A stretch of DNA of 64,000 nucleotides, taken from contig RCAB01000120.1 of NCBI GenBank assembly GCA_003640385.1, forward strand, positions 1 through 64,000, given 5' to 3'. The translations under genes and the position numbers were made by a program. The first letter of the stretch is position 1. Each line of letters starts with the position of its first letter. The DNA comes from Setaria digitata (lineage: Eukaryota; Nematoda; Chromadorea; Rhabditida; Setariidae). Shown piece after piece: positions 51,301 to 64,000 of this stretch. The notes under the pieces are model-generated. The model was not told the DNA's origin. It saw nothing but the letters and a program-made list of their open reading frames with translations, and did no database searches.

Positions 51301-52266
51301 AAGGAGATGGCAGTTTCATGGCGCGTTTATTCTGTTCTGTTTTTTTTGCTAACGGGCGGTGTCGAGCTCGTGGTTGGAGAAGGCTTGATTTTCTATGCCT
51401 TATTCAGACCAGAATTAAATCTTTCTCAACGAAATGGACTTTTCCTTACATCCATTTTCTGGTGCGGTGTTATCGCAGCGAGAATATCGTTCATAGTTAT
51501 GTGAGTTTTAAAGTTCATATCTTGATAAAGTATACTTTTGAGTCTATTTCAGTCCCGATATCTATGAAAAGTCATCGCTGATTTTTGGAGAGCTGAGTAA
51601 AATATGTTATAGGACTAAGTTTGTTAACATCAGTCGCTTGTCAAACGTCGTGCTTTTCTCTGCAGTAGTAGCTGGATATGTTGCTGCAAGTGTGCGTTCA
51701 TTTCTCGCTGCACTCTTCATACTGTTCATTTTAGGTTAGTTTTAACCGTAGGATTTCAACTTTTTTTTTTTCTCGAGCCTATGGAATCCTTCCAAGCACA
51801 TTACTAAGGCTGTTGGTAAATAATCTCCGAATTCGGTTTTACAGGTTTGTCTTTGGGACCACTATCACCTTCTTTATTCTGTTGGTTAGATGAACAGAAA
51901 TTATCAAGCCGTCTGTCGCTAACTCTACTGTATGTCATCGGTATATCCCTGGGACGACTTATTCTACCTTGTGTTATTGCTGTGTTGATTTATATTTATT
52001 CCACACCAGTGATGCTGTTTGTAGTTGTTTGTGTTTCACTTCTTTTTGCCTACCTTGTACTGACTATGACTTTGCGTACTGTAAGAGTTTTAGTACTCGT
52101 CAGTGTTATAAGCCAGTTTCCAAACGGTCCAAGTCCGGAAATGAACAGCAGCGCCACTGACAAGAAAATGCGAAATGGCGATTACATGGCTTTAGTGGAC
52201 GGAAGTAACAGTAAATATGAGATCTTCGCAGATGATGGATCCTCTTCCGAGGGTCTGGACAGATGA
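48351..52266 (+). CDS. Major facilitator superfamily transporter, MFSD4/FucP-like, with long central loop
   Basis: Polytopic solute carrier of the plasma or an organelle membrane; substrate unknown. Exons: 48351-48542, 49053-49182, 49299-49457, 49614-49896, 50124-50267, 50444-50711, 50783-50920, 51304-51500, 51553-51734, 51845-52266. All phases match, giving 704 residues. Helix 1 ends in GGFSLSVLAPCLED, resembling the helix-1 signature of sugar-type MFSD4 carriers. The MHVFFAAG segment resembles their helix-5 ALHF motif. I count 10-12 hydrophobic segments, split by a polar central loop from about residue 208 to 395, longer than usual. The C-terminal tail is polar and acidic. The ATG at 48351 follows a TATTTAG acceptor by eight bases. 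I am confident of a membrane transporter and less so of the subfamily. Confidence 0.85.
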
Positions 52267-53156
52267 ACAGCAGTGCAGTATCCAGGACATACGTTACTCC
52301 AGAAGGAAGTTGATTCGCTCTCTTCCCGGAATTGTAATTTTCAAAACTTCATTTACTTTACTTACACTACATTCCACTCGCGCTGTTCTCCATTCCCGGT
52401 AGTCTTTGCTATTTCCAAGACCAAGTAATTGTGTTATGATTACGAATTGTTCGAATCGTTTTTTTCACTGGGACGATCTTCGACCAGGTCATTCTTTGTT
52501 AAATTAAACTAGCTTACTGATATTCACCCATTTTCCGGCAAGTCTGTCCTTTTCAAAATGTCACTCTCCATTTACGTTCATGGTATCTTTATTGAACTAT
52601 ACGCTAACATCCATATACATTTATATAAAATAAAATGAGATCATTGGGGTTGGTGGCGTAAACTCAAACATATGAAGTTTATAATAAGCATTTTTTATGC
52701 ATTCAAATAGTGTGAACAAGAAACTTCCTTCCATACACCGAAGTATTTTGGCGATATTTACTTCTTTTAGATCAAATCTCTTGCGCAGCAATTTTCGGGC
52801 AATGTTTCGTAGTTGTGTGTATGGGAATCTAATTAGTTTAGTCTTAAATCGTATTGAACGCTTTTGTCAAATGTATATACGAAGAAAGAATGCTCTAAAA
52901 TCATACTCTGCTGCTGCTCGATCACTCCAGAATCCATATGTCCAATTTTTAATTCGTTGATGCCGACCTAAGGAACTCCTGCCCTGCTACGAATATTGTT
53001 GATTTAACATTGTAGCGAACTATATTCCTGCTGTATAATGCACAGTCCACACTGTGCATGAAACATGAAACAAAAGTTGAAATCTAAAGCTCAACAAACT
53101 GCCCCAAAATTAGTTTTAACGAATCATATAAATCAGTTCACATTCATGCAGTCGAT
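52267..53156. other. Space between convergent genes (transporter + and unc-31 -)
   Basis: Should hold the 3' untranslated regions of both genes. AATAAA occurs on the plus strand near 52629. On the minus strand it is near 52590 (read as TTTATT on plus), about 570 bases past the unc-31 stop, so the two transcripts may overlap tail to tail. Confidence 0.5.
52697..52960 (+). CDS. Unassigned 87-codon ATG-started frame between convergent genes
   Basis: Begins with ATG and ends in TGA. The product is Ser/Arg/Asn-rich with a hydrophobic-basic mix (for example YIRRKNALKSYSAAARSL). It has no membrane segment or known domain. Codon use looks coding-like, but the position inside likely 3' UTR sequence argues for caution. 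Confidence 0.28.
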   Translation: MHSNSVNKKLPSIHRSILAIFTSFRSNLLRSNFRAMFRSCVYGNLISLVLNRIERFCQMYIRRKNALKSYSAAARSLQNPYVQFLIR

Positions 53157-56100
53157 TTACTTGAAAAGAGAAAACATTTTAGCACTGGCGCCTTCTACCA
53201 AACTACTAACATTCGTGACTGCTTGCGTCGCATTATCAATAAGAGCATGATTGCTGATTGATGTACTTGCATGCCCAAAAGCATTGTCATTTAATGCACA
53301 ATTCGCTTCTTCGATTTGTAACCTTCTTGTTATTGACTGATACATTTTATTGTTGAGCCGTTCGTCATCAACACCTTGCAATTCCGAGTCGGAGTATATT
53401 TTCTATAAGTAAAAATAAAAAAGTATTACATTTCATGCAGAAACAGCTTGCAGCTTTCTGCTTCAACTGTTCGCGAAGAAAAGTACAAATTAAGCTCCAG
53501 AAATACATTTCATCTATCGTTAAGAAGGTAAAGCACAACTAATCACGCAAGAGAAAGAAACAAGAATTCTCTACTCTCTAGTTAAATAAATTTACCTTGA
53601 CCATGAAGGAAAGGCATGTTAACTGATACGACGAAAGGGATTGCTGGAGTCTCTCCGTCAGCCAATCATTGATCAATTTCATCTGACCATCGTACCAGTG
53701 CTAAAAAAAGAAGTCATGTTGCCAGCCGCTAATATCCGCAGTGGAAAAGTCTGGTTCTTTTTAATCCCACGCTCTGGAGATCGGCAAAATTTCCTACTGG
53801 AATAAAAAATAGAAATGTTTTTACTCACAGTTGCAGAACTCGAACGACGAACTAATTGCACGGTCGAGTCAGCAAGTCAACATTTGCAAGCAACATTATT
53901 TAAGTAAAACTTTGGATTAAAGTTTTTTATTATACTATTATACTTGCCACTGCTTCACTTCAAACTAAATATAAAGGAGAAAAGTCAAGAATTACTTCAA
54001 ACAGAGCGTTAACCCAAAGTTCATCGACTATAACCTGTCGCAACTGCTCCGTGCAAACCCGCATAAAAGTTACATAAGAATGTCCATAATGACCTGAGTT
54101 CTGAGTTTGGCTTGCAGTCGGTTTCTGAAATCAGGAGAAATTAATTCGTGAAACAGAACATGAGTAGCTTTTGACAAACTGATTATATTTGCAACACTTT
54201 TTCACCAAAAGTACCGGATTCTGAGGGGATGATGCAGTACTACCGGTTAAATTACCAACAATTCCTTGCTCGCCAACTATGTTTTTCATTTTGTTGAAGA
54301 TGGTTGTCGGTTTCGGCTGAAAAGACAAACCTCAGAGAAAATGCTATCTACAGTAGTGTTTCTTGCAGAGAAATTCTAATACGATAAATTACTGGAACAC
54401 ACCGCAATTGATAAGATGGCGCCAATTGGATTCCCCTCGTCATAACGAGCCAACCGAGAGAGAACATAGTCCAAAACCGATAACAGCTACAGCAATAACA
54501 TTATATTTTGACTATTTGGAATAAGTCCTCGCTTTTTAACGAAAAAACTTCAATGAATTTTTATTTAAAATTTTATTGTCAGTCGTCGTCCATCAAACGA
54601 CTTTTTAATCTAATTGTCAGCAAGTAATAATAATTAATAATAGTAATAAATTGGACCTTGTCTTCAATACATGTTTCCATATCTTTCAGCATAGTATCCA
54701 AAGTTTCGTCCAATTTCGACTGGTATTTATACTGAAAGCAAAAATGTATGGTAGAAAAAGCACTCAAAACAATTGGAGATCTCTTCATGCCTTAAAAAGC
54801 GCAATGAAGATCAACAACTGCTCAAAACCCATAATTTTTAAAACTTCCAATGTTGTTTTTGGAAGCCAACAGTAGCAACTGACAGATTTATATTACTATA
54901 ATGATTTGACTTATATGATGATTTTAGGAAAGTATATAGAAAGTATATATATACTGTTTCCCCAATGAAACATTTTATTGGGGAAATGGTCAACCTCGGG
55001 ACTTGCTTATTTGATCAATTCACTAGTAATATGGTACACTGAATATATAGTTACAGATTGTCCAATTAAAACGCTTTCCATAGCGGATTAATCATCTGCA
55101 GCTGTATTGTCTAATCTAGTGAAAGCGTAATCCCTGGGTCACTGCAGTAGAATATGAGAACGCTGATTTCAACAAATGATCTCATTATCTGTTTGATGAC
55201 TAAAATTAGTAATAGATAGACACACTTCTCCCGAATCTATTGTCATTTTGGCTGCTCGAAATTTCGATGAGAAGATTACGTTGATCATAACACAGACTTC
55301 TGAAGGCAAAACATAATCCGTTGATTTTCGAGCGCGCTGCATGTATGAATCAAAACACTGGTAAGTACTGAAAAAATTCACATCAGTATAGCATACAACA
55401 ATGTACAGCGGTAAGGAAATCATGTGTACGGCGATTCCTGTCGAGTTTAAAACATACCAATTAGCGCATTTATTGATCATTTCACTTGCCAAAGCCTTCA
55501 TCCTAACTTGCAGATATTTTGAAAACTCTTCTTCTGGCCAGTTCAAATCTTGTATGAAAATTTGCAAAGCATCCAGTTTCCAGTAAGTATCTTCAGAAGT
55601 AGCACAACCATCTCTAAAAAACTTCGAACAGTTATATATTTTTGGAGTAATCGAAAGACAAACGATTATATTATCAGCTAACAAATAGCACACTGCTATT
55701 ACGCTAATTCTAAGGTCAACTCAAATGTGTGAAATCAAAATAAGTTTTTGTATAAAAACAAAGAAAAGAAAATTACAAACTTACTTGCGCACTTCCCATT
55801 TTTCTCGCGCAAAACCCTTTTCAATAGACTGCGCTATTGAATGCTCCATTAAATCGACATAACGAACTACTTTTGTTGAAAACTGCTGGATCAATTTTGT
55901 ATGAAAAACACCATTCTTAAGATGAGCTAAAAACGTGAAACTGCACAAATTAAAACCTGCGATAACAACCTTCATGTGACTTTTTTACAAATAATAAATA
56001 CAAATAGTAAGCAATCTTTCATAGCACTCCCTAATTACGCATTGTGTTCACGACCAATAATAAAAATTTGCTTATCCAGCTTCTTGAATCTAATGCGGTT

Positions 56101-59100
56101 GCAACTAAGCATGCTGTAACTGATGTGTGACGTAAATCTATATTCCTAATTCGAATTAATTTAAAAGTAAAACAAAAGTTTGGTGCACGGAGCGTGATAA
56201 AAAGATGTAATATTCTTCAAGCATTGCCTGTGAATGTTATTTCATTAAAACTGATGAGGTCAAGCAGTGTTAGGGACAGAAATTCATTTTGGGAATCTTT
56301 CTGTACACGACAAAATACTCTATGTTTGGACAGTGAAAATTTACTGAGAATTGTATATATTTATCAGAAACAATTTAATGGCTCTGTATGAAATAACTGC
56401 TGGAGATAAAAAGGATAGTGGGCGAATTAATTTTTGCAAAAAATTAAAAGGATAACTAACCACTACAAGTAAGGAATAACGAACTCACAATTATTACTCA
56501 AAAAATCGTTCAATAATTGGAATAATGGAAATGAGTCCCACGAGTCCGGTGGCTGTACATTTAATGCTGCATCCAGATCCACTGAATAAAGTGACCAAAA
56601 GATCTCCGAATGATCAGCAAGAAGGTCACTGAACCAAGTGAACGCCTGCAGCAAATTACGCGCTTTAAAAAAAATCTACAAAAAAGCCACAACGGAAAAA
56701 TTAAAATAACTCCAGAAAAAGCCAAGTTTCCAATTTATGTAAAAAACACACATCTCCATGATGCTCTTCATTTTCTCGTAACAGATCAATGCAAAATTCT
56801 GTAACCCGTATCATGTCTTCAATCCTCTGTTGAGGACTAACATCCATACCCATACGCTCTGAAAATTTTATTATGATGTCGATTAAAGGGAAAAAGATGT
56901 GATGAGGTTCATAATGGTTTGGAGATTCTCTCTAAATGAAATTTTTTTTTCGATATTGAATTTGTGCACTGCAGACATCAGAATTACTTGCAGCAAACAA
57001 AAAAAGGAAAGAAAAATGGCCTATTAAGATGCATCATTGTTATATTATCAAATTCTCCATTCTAACAAATAGTGTAGTCACAACATTATAAAAACGAGTG
57101 ACTTTGCAAATCTAAGATATGAATTTCAGAGAAAAAAAATTTCCTAATTCCACAAGTGGAATATTTCGTTATGAAGAAAAAAAAAAAAAAAAAAAAAAGA
57201 AGAGAAACTGCATCTGGCCATAAATCCGTGAAATATTTTCTTTTGGAATTTTCTGCGTTAACGACCAAAGCAAGCTCCTGAAAACAGCACTGCATGCAAA
57301 ACGCATAACTGTTTGTTGGAGTGACCTTGGTGTAAAACCTCACGCTCAAGCTTCGCTTCATTGCAGATTCGAGTGTAATTGACTAAGGCGGCATCCTGAA
57401 GGCATTTCCGTATAACGTTGCGGACTTCTTCTGGTGGAACCGGTGAAACAACGTCTTTCATTAACACCTAAAGAACGGTAGGTCACAGGTAGCAAAGAAA
57501 AGTGGACAAAATTGCCGAATAACAAAACTGAAAACAAACATAATACAAAAAAAAATGCTTACTCTTTCAAGTAGTGACAAGGTTCCTTTCAGTGCTCCTT
57601 CAGGTCGACCAAAAGGAAAACAATACCTGCAAATTCTGTTCCTATTCAACAGCAAATTTTATCCTGAACTATGTTTCCCGAGGGATAAAATTAAAAGCTA
57701 TGATGGGTTTAAAAAAGTACAATTGGAACATAATCATTACCTAAAGTTCGTTATCTGCTTCTCAAGTAGTGTTCTTAATCTTTCCTTAACATCCTGAAAT
57801 TTCTCTTTTTCTTCTAATGTTACCGTCCCCACTCCATCTGGTCTGAAAGCGTAAATAGGTGAAGCATTTCAAAATTCTACAAACTCCAAGCTGACAATCA
57901 GTGGAATAATGTGCAATCATATGTATTATAAAATTATTGTAGTAAACTTGCTATATTTCTTCGCTGCGAAATATAATTATTAGTTATTATTCTTGTCTCC
58001 TCATCAAACATTCTTGTGGAAGTCGTTTTCGGGACTTTGCAGCAGTAAAAAATGAATGCATCGCTGTGCATTTTATCGGGAAAAGTTACAGAAGTTTCCA
58101 CTAGGACCCAGGTATGCAGCTACAAGTTCAGATTGGTGGATAAAATCACTGATGTGACTCTGTGAGAAAACAGGAAAGCCACAGACGGAAAAAGAAGCAG
58201 TGCTATAAGTAGTGGAAGAGTCTGGAGACGATCACTTTCAAATTAAATGCATTTCTTTTCAAATGAAGGAACAACAAGAGGTGATACCTATTGCCATGAA
58301 CATGAGAAGCACAAAAAGCGAATGAATAATGCATGAGCGTGGGATCGATAAGGAAGCCCTCATCGGCCTTGTTGAGCAAATCGTTGAGAAGTGAAACGTG
58401 CCGGTGACAACCGCGAACCATATAACGGGCACAATACTCGTCCAATACGAATACCTGCCCGGGTGAAAACCAGCCCTGCCAAGCACAATTACAGTCTTTT
58501 ACTTAATGAATTGCTCTTACTCAGCATTGACCTGTCCAGAATTCATAGAGATAAAAACGTTGCTCCTAAATAGCAATATCTATTACTTGCTTAAACTTAT
58601 GGTTCTGAACTACCTAGTACAACGAATAACTTACTAATGAACATATTGGTTCATTTAGTCGGAAATCCAAAGTAAGGGACTGCAATTTGCTGAACAGATG
58701 ATCGTGATCAAAATTGATCGGGTCCGCCTGTATGAGCTCGTCCATTCCATGTTTACTAGCCTTATCAGCAAAACCCTGCGCCTTCGATGATACTATCGAT
58801 GACTGCTTGGGAGGTACCGGTTTGTACGCTTGACCGGTTGCTCGGTATAAAGCCTGCATATTACGTAAAAACTTAGATGAAAGTAAATGCTAAAGGTTTA
58901 CATTACTGCCAGTAACATTTCCTTTTTTGTTACAACTATCCACGGTTTTTGCTCTCTGACTCCTTTACAGTTTCGTAGATCGTTCACAATGATATACACA
59001 GTCCTCTTCTACCCCAGTGGCCACAACCCTCGACTACCTTAAATATATCTCCAATGAAGTTCCCTTACTGTACAATGTTCACCTCTAAAGAAGACCTCCA

Positions 59101-62100
59101 AAATTAATGAGAAAAAAAAAACCCTGGAAATGGTCGAAATTTCCCGATTTAGTCCTTTGAAAACCCGTTCAGTGATGAACAACTGTGCAATAATTATTTA
59201 AAATGTGAGCTCTCGTTCATAACACATCGACTTTACCTTATCTGAGTCTAGACTCCTAATTTCCCGAAAAATCGACGACAACAGCAATTCCAAGTAAATC
59301 TCAATTTAACTGTGTTTTCGAATATCACTGAACATTCCTCAGCAATAATATTGATGTACTGCATGAAGCCCGAAGCCCCGAGAGTTTGTCGTAGTGCTGC
59401 GGAGTTATGCAGTATGCAACTCTTATAAAGAGTACCCATAAAGGTTTTCTTTTTTTTTTTTGATTTCAATGCACACCTTTCTTCATCTGCACTCCAAAAA
59501 CTCAGTTACATAAGAAGTGACAGAGAAACCCAATGACCTATAAAATTTATCACCTTGCATCCCAAAATTTCATCTCTACATGACTCGCCATTGGAACGAA
59601 CATCTAGTTAAATTTTAAGTTAACACTGACTCCAAACCACATTCGGTAAACAAATGGTCTTCAAAGGTTCTACATATAATACTTGTTTTTTAGTGGAAGT
59701 CACAAATGACTCTACAGGTAAAATTGAGTAAGGTTACTAACAGTCCGATAAGCTTTATGGCAATCTTTTCCATGCATTTTTCCCTTGGAAATCTCAATTA
59801 CAGTTAGTTTGCTAAAACGTCAGTAAGCTTGGTATTATGTTCCGAACTAGTTCACGTTTTCAAGATGTTTCACTTTTTTCCTAACAAACTCGGATAGGAT
59901 TCAAGTGAAACATGAGGAAACGTAACTGTGGTCTCAAATCAGTGTTTGAATGCATTGTTAGTCCCTTCATATCTAACACTCCTTCCAACACAATGCTACT
60001 GCATTAGGTGCTGACCTTTATTTTCAAAGCTTTATGAAAGAACCAAGGTATTGTTTACCATCAGCATTGCTGACGAATCTAACGGTTAAGACCGAGTAAC
60101 ATTTGGAGTTGAGTTAGTATCCTAAATTCCCGAACTACTAATAAATTTCATGACTCTTCCTAGTTCACCGTTTCTTATCTTAATGATACCATAACAGCTG
60201 GCAACGACGAAGCAGAGCATCAGAACACTGAAGCTCTTATACAAAATTTCAGACTTTGGCGTTTATCTCCGAAAGAAAAAGCGTTGTTTTTCTGTTGAAC
60301 TCAAGCCAACTTAAACATATAGACCACTGTTTTTCATTCTAATCATCGTTTAAAATCTAAGATTCGTATCCAGGGTGAAGTTTTGGCCAGTGCATTCTAG
60401 ACATCTCAGTACGTTCTTTTCTTCTTCACAATCAGTAGTAATGACACTACTAACATTAATGCGCAATCAAGTAATAGCGCTTCATAGTCATTCAAAAATT
60501 ATGCAGCAGTCTCAATGATGATACCGAAAAGAATAAAATTTCAATCAATGACGCAATCTAGCTATTTCATATTTCAGGACATTCATCACAGAAAATTTCA
60601 TTCTATAGGGTAGGATATGATGGAGGGTCAGGAGATGTTACACTCTTATTACAGGAATATGCTCATTTTCCAATGCTTTTATGTACTACTTCACATCTTA
60701 ATAAACGTTTCCTACCTTCTGTTTACATATATAGATATTTCGAAAACGTAAACTGTGGTGTACTGTGATATAGAATGAAATTCGACACTTTAAATTTCAA
60801 GTTTTAAACAACGCTTAGTTTTCTTGTACTGCTAACATACGCAGGCGATGAAATCGACAAAATTAGTGTTATATAAAGTAGAATGTTCAACGAAAGGTAT
60901 GGCCAATTGCATATAGGCATGGAGACGAAAACAATAGCAATGATTACTACGAAACAGTCGCATAATCAAATCAAGTTTCATAGTCAAGCCAAATTCCACT
61001 GCCTTATCACTTAACGACTTCAGTTCCCACTCATCACTTCCATGTCTACACGTACTTCACTAAACACCATTCGCTGACACAGTTTTACTTAACATTCTGT
61101 ATACACTATCTAATTTTACCAAAGTCTGCACATATTTTCACTCATAATATAATCAAATACTGCTTTAAAATGATTAAGTTTCATTTTATACTTCAGTGCA
61201 CAATCCCGAAAACTCAAATCATATTTGTTTTCGTTAATACATGTTATTGAGCACACGGGCGAAAATTAATTTCATAAATAGAAAACAGAAAAAAAGAAAA
61301 AAAAAAAAGAAGAAACAAGTTGATTAACGAAATCGCCCTCCTGCACGGAACACGGAACATCCCTTTGAATAAAATTCTAACCTGCACCCATAAATGCCTT
61401 TCATTTTCATCATTCGTTGCGAACTTCAGTTCGTCTCCTTCTTTGATTGCTGTGAAAAAATATTTTCCACCCTGATTGTAGAGTTCTGAAAAATAATCTC
61501 GATATAACGGACATGATAAAATCTTGATTTATTTGAACAATTAAATGTTCTCATAATCCTATTTAAAAAAAAAAAAAAAAAAAAAAAGGAAGAAAAAAAA
61601 CTCACTGATCAATTCCAAATTGCAACATAACAAAAAGATGGCTAACGAAACTTTTTATTTCTTTCTTTTTATGGTACATACTCAGTTTTCGGCTTTCACC
61701 AAAAATCTAGTGGTATCACCATGGCACCTAATTATACCACACTGGACACAGAATTGACATCAAGATCCAAGAAGGCTTTTTTACTGAGTGAGCTCTTTAA
61801 AATAAAGTTTATGCCAATAAATAACGATAATAATGCCTTCCATGCCATCAATTTGGATTTTCTTTCAAACCAATTTCTTCCTCTCAGCCACAAACCTGGG
61901 TCTGGCTCTGGCATATAGTCTATTGTAAATCCATCTAACTGAATAAATTCTGTTGGGTCAGTCTTCTTTTCCCGATAACTGCACATTGCGAATGCATACT
62001 GTGAAACCTAAACATGAATAACTTTCATCAGAAACTTAAACATGTAATTCTTAAAACTCTCATAAAAAGTAGTTTCCTAACGAAAGCCAAAAATTATTTT

Positions 62101-63661
62101 AAAGAAAAATCACTACTCTATTCATAAAAAAAAAAAAATCCACTCATAAACAATATAACATATAAACAACGCATATAAAAAGATCAGAGGTGGAGAGAAA
62201 CATGTATGAAATAAACTAGAAGAAAAAAACCCTCCTCTACCATTATGTTCAGATTAAGTATTACAAATATGTGGACCACACCTACCTGTACCAAACAAAA
62301 AAACCGCTTCTTCCATTTCTTCCAAGCTATCCTTCCGAGAGCATAACAATATCCACAATATTTTAAATTAGGAGGCTTTTCAACCCGAATGGCTATCCTG
62401 ATTTTAAGATTTGTGTCCGGACTATTTTTTGGCACCGTCATATTATACCATTCAGGGGTCTTTGAGCAATTCGGTGTTGGCCTTATGACAACCTGAATAC
62501 ATGAAAATAAGCTGACGTATCATGGGAATAAGTTCATGAAACAAATAAGTAAGCTCTTTACTCAATTAAAATGCCATCTATAACAGAAATACAATTCGCA
62601 GAATAAAGGTGGTGCTTAGAAAGATTCGTCCAATATATTACTTCTGACGTATACTTATTCTCAGTTCAACTGATATTTATGAATGGATTCGAAAGTAAAC
62701 AATCTTCTGATGGCTTTGGAGCTCTTTTACCTTTTCGAGAGAACTGCAGTTCGTAAGAACTCAATATAATATCAAGGAAGCGCTTCTAATCACTAATAAA
62801 CTTGCAATTCCCAAGTCGATTTAAGAACTAATTATCAAAATAAGCATTACTTTTCCAAGTTCTTTATCCTCGAAAGCCACTAAACTTTTCAGTTCCGTAT
62901 ACAGTTTCACCTTCACTGTTGGAAGAGGGTGTTTCGTCGTGAAGTCGCCCTGAGTATCCCATCTAAAAGTTAATGTGCAATCAAAATTTTATGAAGAGCA
63001 AACATGGCAAATCATGCATATAACCAAATAATTCATTGTAAAATGTTTTTAGTTTTCAGCATAAATATGTAACAAGGAATATGGAATATGTGTACATCCA
63101 TTCAGTACAACACGTCTATACGGTAGCTAGATTACATATGAGAGTTAGGAGGTTTAAGATTTTGAAGTCAAAATCATACGAAGATTTTGAAGCTTCTGCA
63201 TGGTCAGTTTGCAATTTTGGACATCCATCAACTTCCATTGTACAGTAGACAAGCTTATTTGAAGCGACAGACTTCAAATTCTGCACTTCCATTACGATAA
63301 CCTATGGAATGACAACGTCAATGAAGAGAAACTAGACTTTAGAAAACATTAGCTTGTTTCAGAATTTCTCGACAGTTTAACTTAGAAACATTTCGTCATG
63401 AAATTTCGCTTTAACATATAGTCGCATTCCCACAGAGAATCCTCGTTCCCACTGAAAATGCTGCTTCGTGACTAAAGTCTTATAGAGACTTTGTATAAAA
63501 ATGGATTGGAACCAAGTTTTTGGATGATGCGTAAAAAATATGTTAAAATTGCAAAATTCACCTCCATATTGAAACTGAGACTGACGTCACTTTTGGTCAA
63601 CGATACATCATCATCACTGTCAGCTTTGTTTAACGAACTTGAACTTGTTCGACGTTTCAGG
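53157..63661 (-). CDS. unc-31: UNC-31/CAPS, calcium-dependent secretion activator (5' end beyond window)
   Basis: Primes dense-core vesicles for calcium-triggered exocytosis in neurons. Exons: 63562-63661, 63180-63301, 62851-62962, 62286-62492, 61896-62007, 61382-61485, 58635-58853, 58288-58475, 57741-57842, 57563-57626, 57344-57467, 56752-56858, 56489-56645, 55785-55926, 55458-55613, 55226-55367, 54657-54731, 54403-54486, 54215-54316, 53996-54124, 53596-53700, 53157-53402. All phases match, giving about 965 residues to TAA. In order: a C2-like segment ([19 protein letters not shown]); a PH domain at about residues 150-262 ([36 protein letters not shown]); the conserved CAPS block ([33 protein letters not shown]); the Munc13-homology part ([43 protein letters not shown]); and a variable tail. 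The N-terminal region before the C2 is outside the window. The intron at 58854-61381 is 2.5 kb, by far the largest. Confidence 0.97.
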
Positions 63662-64000
63662 CTAAAAATTGCTTTATATGTTTGGAAAGATATGCCACAA
63701 AGAGCCAAAAAGCATATTATGAAATGGAAAAATAGGAATTTATAATGCTTTTAAAGCAATGTTACTGTTCATTAAATCATGACCTATGTAGTTTATGACT
63801 CCTAATCCAGAAATCGGAAAAAATGAATGTATTACTTAACTTTTTCATAAATTTCTAAGACTCAACAAATGATTAAAAAGGGAGAAAGGAGGAATCTGGC
63901 AATAACCACTAACTGTACAGTTATAATGACTGTAGAGTTACATAGTATTAGAAAAAGCTAATTACAACGGCTTTTAATGCTACATGGAAAAAAATAATAA
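63662..64000. other. Intron of unc-31 at window edge
   Basis: No exon was recognised upstream of the TTTTTAG acceptor at 63662-63668. The N-terminal CAPS exons must lie beyond the right edge. Confidence 0.7.

Noticed and set aside
55459..55693. Long minus-strand frame running through an intron of unc-31 next to exon 55458-55613
   Set aside because: Only the parts between splice sites match CAPS. The bridging sequence is intron that happens to stay open.
1..64000. Spliced-leader RNA, rRNA, CRISPR, DNA transposon or retroelement genes
   Set aside because: I looked for leader-like sequence, terminal inverted repeats with transposase motifs, reverse-transcriptase motifs and regularly spaced repeats, and saw none by eye.

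Overview
The window looks like nuclear DNA from a nematode. It is AT-rich, with spliceosomal genes whose acceptors mostly read TTTCAG or TTTAG, many introns of about 100-600 bp, and animal-only families: a CAPS/UNC-31 secretion factor, a sphingomyelin synthase, a cadherin and a ZC3H4-type zinc-finger protein. Several first coding exons sit just downstream of a splice acceptor, as in spliced-leader trans-splicing. Introns much longer than those of Caenorhabditis suggest a parasitic (clade III-like) genome, but this is inference. There is no bacterial, viral or CRISPR content.

Layout. 0.1-6.0 kb: the 5' and middle part of a cadherin gene on the minus strand, running off the left edge. 6-14.3 kb: gene-poor DNA. 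14.3-21.3 kb: an eight- or nine-exon plus-strand gene for an unrecognised Ser/Gln-rich protein with an MGNKSS N-terminus. 21.7-22.3 kb: a small two-exon minus-strand gene for a predicted membrane protein, assembled here from splice phases. 25.4-27.5 kb: a complete eight-exon sphingomyelin synthase gene (minus). 27.5-35.7 kb: gene-poor, with three unassigned open frames. 35.8-40.9 kb: a complete 13-exon ZC3H4/6-type CCCH protein (minus). 40.9-47 kb: repeats, GC-rich promoter-like patches and one assembly-type duplication. 48.4-52.3 kb: a complete ten-exon major facilitator transporter (plus). 53.2-63.7 kb: 22 exons of unc-31/CAPS (minus), complete at the 3' end and continuing past the right edge.

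Every exon set was built by hand by matching GT/AG sites, reading phase and family motifs. Each assembled frame stays open through all joins. The genes do not form a functional cluster: membrane lipid synthesis, adhesion, nuclear RNA control, solute transport and dense-core vesicle exocytosis simply lie side by side. I found no previously undescribed multi-gene system. The most novel items are the orphan MGNK gene, the small membrane-protein gene, and a decayed exon copy inside the zinc-finger gene.
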